In this document: piece by piece, positions 62,982-64,000 of the stretch | Layout: every line of letters starts with the position of its first letter | Numbering within the stretch: the stretch's first letter is position 1 | NCBI GenBank assembly: GCA_016938675.1 | Contig: JAFGUF010000022.1 | Coordinates: 96,714 to 160,713, forward strand | Source: Clostridia bacterium | GTDB lineage: Bacteria; Bacillota; Clostridia; Christensenellales; UMGS416 | Length of the DNA stretch: 64,000 nt | Reading direction: 5' to 3' | The notes under the pieces: generated by a model | The model's database searches: none | Told to the model about the DNA's origin: nothing | Seen by the model: the letters and a program-made list of their open reading frames with translations, nothing else | Translations under genes and position numbers: made by a program

Positions 62982-63839
62982 ATGGCAAACAAAAAAATTG
63001 CTATAGTTACTGACACTACTTGCGATTTGTCAGATGAGGTTTTAAAGCTAAATAATATATTTATGGTTCCCATGCAGATAGTGTATGAAACTAGGACCTA
63101 TCGTGACCGCATGGAGATAACAGCAGACAAAGTATACGAAATGCTTGATAAAGAAATCCCGAAGTCATCACTACCCCTTCCTGAGGATGTAAAGAAAATT
63201 CTTGACAGGATAGTAGATGACGGATACACAGATATTCTGTATATTTCAATTTCTGCCGGCCTTTCAGGAACATATAACCTTATTCGCCTGCTGGCTCAGG
63301 AATATACCAAGCTTAATATTGAGGTTGTTGACTCAACCAACCTGTCAATGGGGTTAGGATTCCTTGTAATGGAGGCAGCAAACGTAATCAAGAAAACCGG
63401 TGATATCAAAGCTGCTATTCAAAGAATGAATACCGTAAGAAAAACAATGAGCACTATGTTTGTATTAAACACTTTGGACTATCTTAAAAAAGGCGGCAGG
63501 ATAGGCAAAGTTGAAGGAACAGTTGGCAATCTGCTTAATATTAAGCCAATAATAGCCGTAAATGAAGAAGGTGTATACTACACCGTAAGCAAAGGAAAAG
63601 GCTTCAAAAAGGCTGTAAGTGCGATGGTGGATGAAATAAAGAACCGCTATGGCGACAAGCCGATAGTAGTTGCAGTAGTCCACGGCACTCTGCCTGAAGG
63701 AGCGCAGAATCTGTTGATCTCACTTAAGGAAAAGCTTAATGTAACTACTTCGTATATTACGCAGGTAAGCCCTGTACTCGGCGTACATACCGGCCCCGGG
63801 CTCCTTGGCGTGATAGCATTCGAGGAAACCCTTGCGTAA
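62982..63839 (+). CDS. DegV family fatty-acid-binding protein
   Basis: 285 residues. Typical DegV: VTDTTCDLSDE at the start, ISAGLSGTYNLIR (ligand-serine region), LKKGGRIGKVEG and HTGPGLLGVIAF at the end. Members bind a fatty acid for delivery to fatty acid kinase (FakB role). No fakA is adjacent. AAAGGAAA precedes the ATG. Followed by a strong terminator. Confidence 0.93.
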   Translation: MANKKIAIVTDTTCDLSDEVLKLNNIFMVPMQIVYETRTYRDRMEITADKVYEMLDKEIPKSSLPLPEDVKKILDRIVDDGYTDILYISISAGLSGTYNLIRLLAQEYTKLNIEVVDSTNLSMGLGFLVMEAANVIKKTGDIKAAIQRMNTVRKTMSTMFVLNTLDYLKKGGRIGKVEGTVGNLLNIKPIIAVNEEGVYYTVSKGKGFKKAVSAMVDEIKNRYGDKPIVVAVVHGTLPEGAQNLLISLKEKLNVTTSYITQVSPVLGVHTGPGLLGVIAFEETLA

Positions 63840-63860
63840 AATACAATAAATGATATAGCA

Positions 63861-63892
63861 AAAGGAGACTGCAAACGCAATCTCCTTTTTTA
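63861..63892 (+). terminator. Intrinsic terminator between degV and rplS, both directions
   Basis: AAAGGAGAcTGC / GCAaTCTCCTTT (one mismatch, AAAC loop) followed by TTT on the plus strand and TTTT-rich sequence on the minus strand, between two convergent genes. Confidence 0.9.
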
Positions 63893-63912
63893 ATAATCTT
63901 TGCTGATAATTC

Positions 63913-64000
63913 TTATTTACGGATTCTTTCCTTAACCTTGGCAGCCTTGCCTGAACGCTCACGCAGATAATACAGCTTAGCTCTGCGAACCTTACCAAGC
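63913..64000 (-). CDS. rplS: Ribosomal protein L19, C-terminal end only
   Basis: The minus strand entering at the right edge encodes a frame ending in GKVRRAKLYYLRERSGKAAK, then VKERIRK and a TAA at 63915-63913. This is the conserved C-terminus of bL19; the remaining roughly 85 residues lie beyond the window. It converges on degV across the shared terminator. Confidence 0.93.
   Translation of the reverse strand, partial: LGKVRRAKLYYLRERSGKAAKVKERIRK

Noticed and set aside
1..64000. CRISPR arrays, tRNA or rRNA genes, transposases, integrases, prophage genes
   Set aside because: None found on reading both strands: no regularly spaced repeat-spacer pattern, no tRNA-like cloverleaf ends in the gaps, and no mobile-element protein motifs among the frames.

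Overview
The window looks like a chromosomal segment of a low-to-moderate-GC, anaerobic Gram-positive bacterium of the class Clostridia. The evidence is a type II fatty-acid cluster with the FMN enoyl reductase FabK, AddAB rather than RecBCD, a fused single-chain PurL of about 1250 residues, the TIGR03960/TIGR03936/RNase G cluster, DUF4364, DUF1667 and DUF5685 proteins, AGGAGG-type ribosome sites, and several TTG or GTG starts. Family-level placement (for example the former Clostridiales Family XIII) is a guess. I saw no rRNA, tRNA, CRISPR array, prophage or insertion sequence.

Layout. 1-6.6 kb: oligoendopeptidase F (cut by the left edge) and a zinc-ribbon membrane protein on the minus strand; then on the plus strand a small membrane protein, a cysteine desulfurase and ThiI, a coupled tRNA-thiolation pair. 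6.7-14.3 kb: an unrecognised coiled-coil protein, the DNA-repair pair MrfA/MrfB, a TPR protein, a membrane glycosyltransferase, a secreted phosphodiester glycosidase and a tiny membrane protein, closed by a strong terminator. 14.3-16.6 kb, minus strand: glucose-6-phosphate isomerase, an NTF2-like protein, and a very short independent unit (near-consensus promoter, palindrome at the start site, 35-codon ORF) not previously apparent as a gene. 16.8-26.0 kb: one fatty-acid operon, accB-accC-accD-accA-fabH-acpP-fabK-fabD-fabG-fabF-fabZ, with a FapR-like palindrome at its promoter and a terminator at its end. 26.1-29.1 kb, minus strand: a LytTR/GHKL two-component system and an unknown protein.

29.2-37.8 kb: two radical-SAM cluster proteins, RNase G, HtpG and a calcium-type P-ATPase. 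38-43.6 kb: a small membrane protein, a phosphodiesterase-like protein, and an RND exporter with its TetR regulator and a textbook TetR operator. 43.8-45.8 kb: DUF5685 protein (apparently leaderless), a J-domain protein with a cysteine-rich tail, and a membrane protein. 45.8-49.4 kb, minus strand: a tubby-like protein and a three-gene glycerol-3-phosphate-dehydrogenase-like flavoprotein set (GlpA-like, FAD/NAD oxidoreductase, DUF1667). 49.7-57.3 kb, minus strand: an operon of a histidine-less HPr-like protein, DUF4364, AddB and AddA. 57.5-63.8 kb: purL with PurBox-like sites, glpK and degV, the last two each with a perfect palindrome across the start site. The window ends in the 3' end of rplS (ribosomal protein L19) on the minus strand.

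The most notable non-gene structure is a repeated element of about 130 bp upstream of pepF and of the GlpA-like gene. It carries a conserved 25-base hairpin at one end and supplies the Shine-Dalgarno of the gene at the other. A second partial copy abuts the first. All functional statements are from reading motifs by eye; no database search was run.
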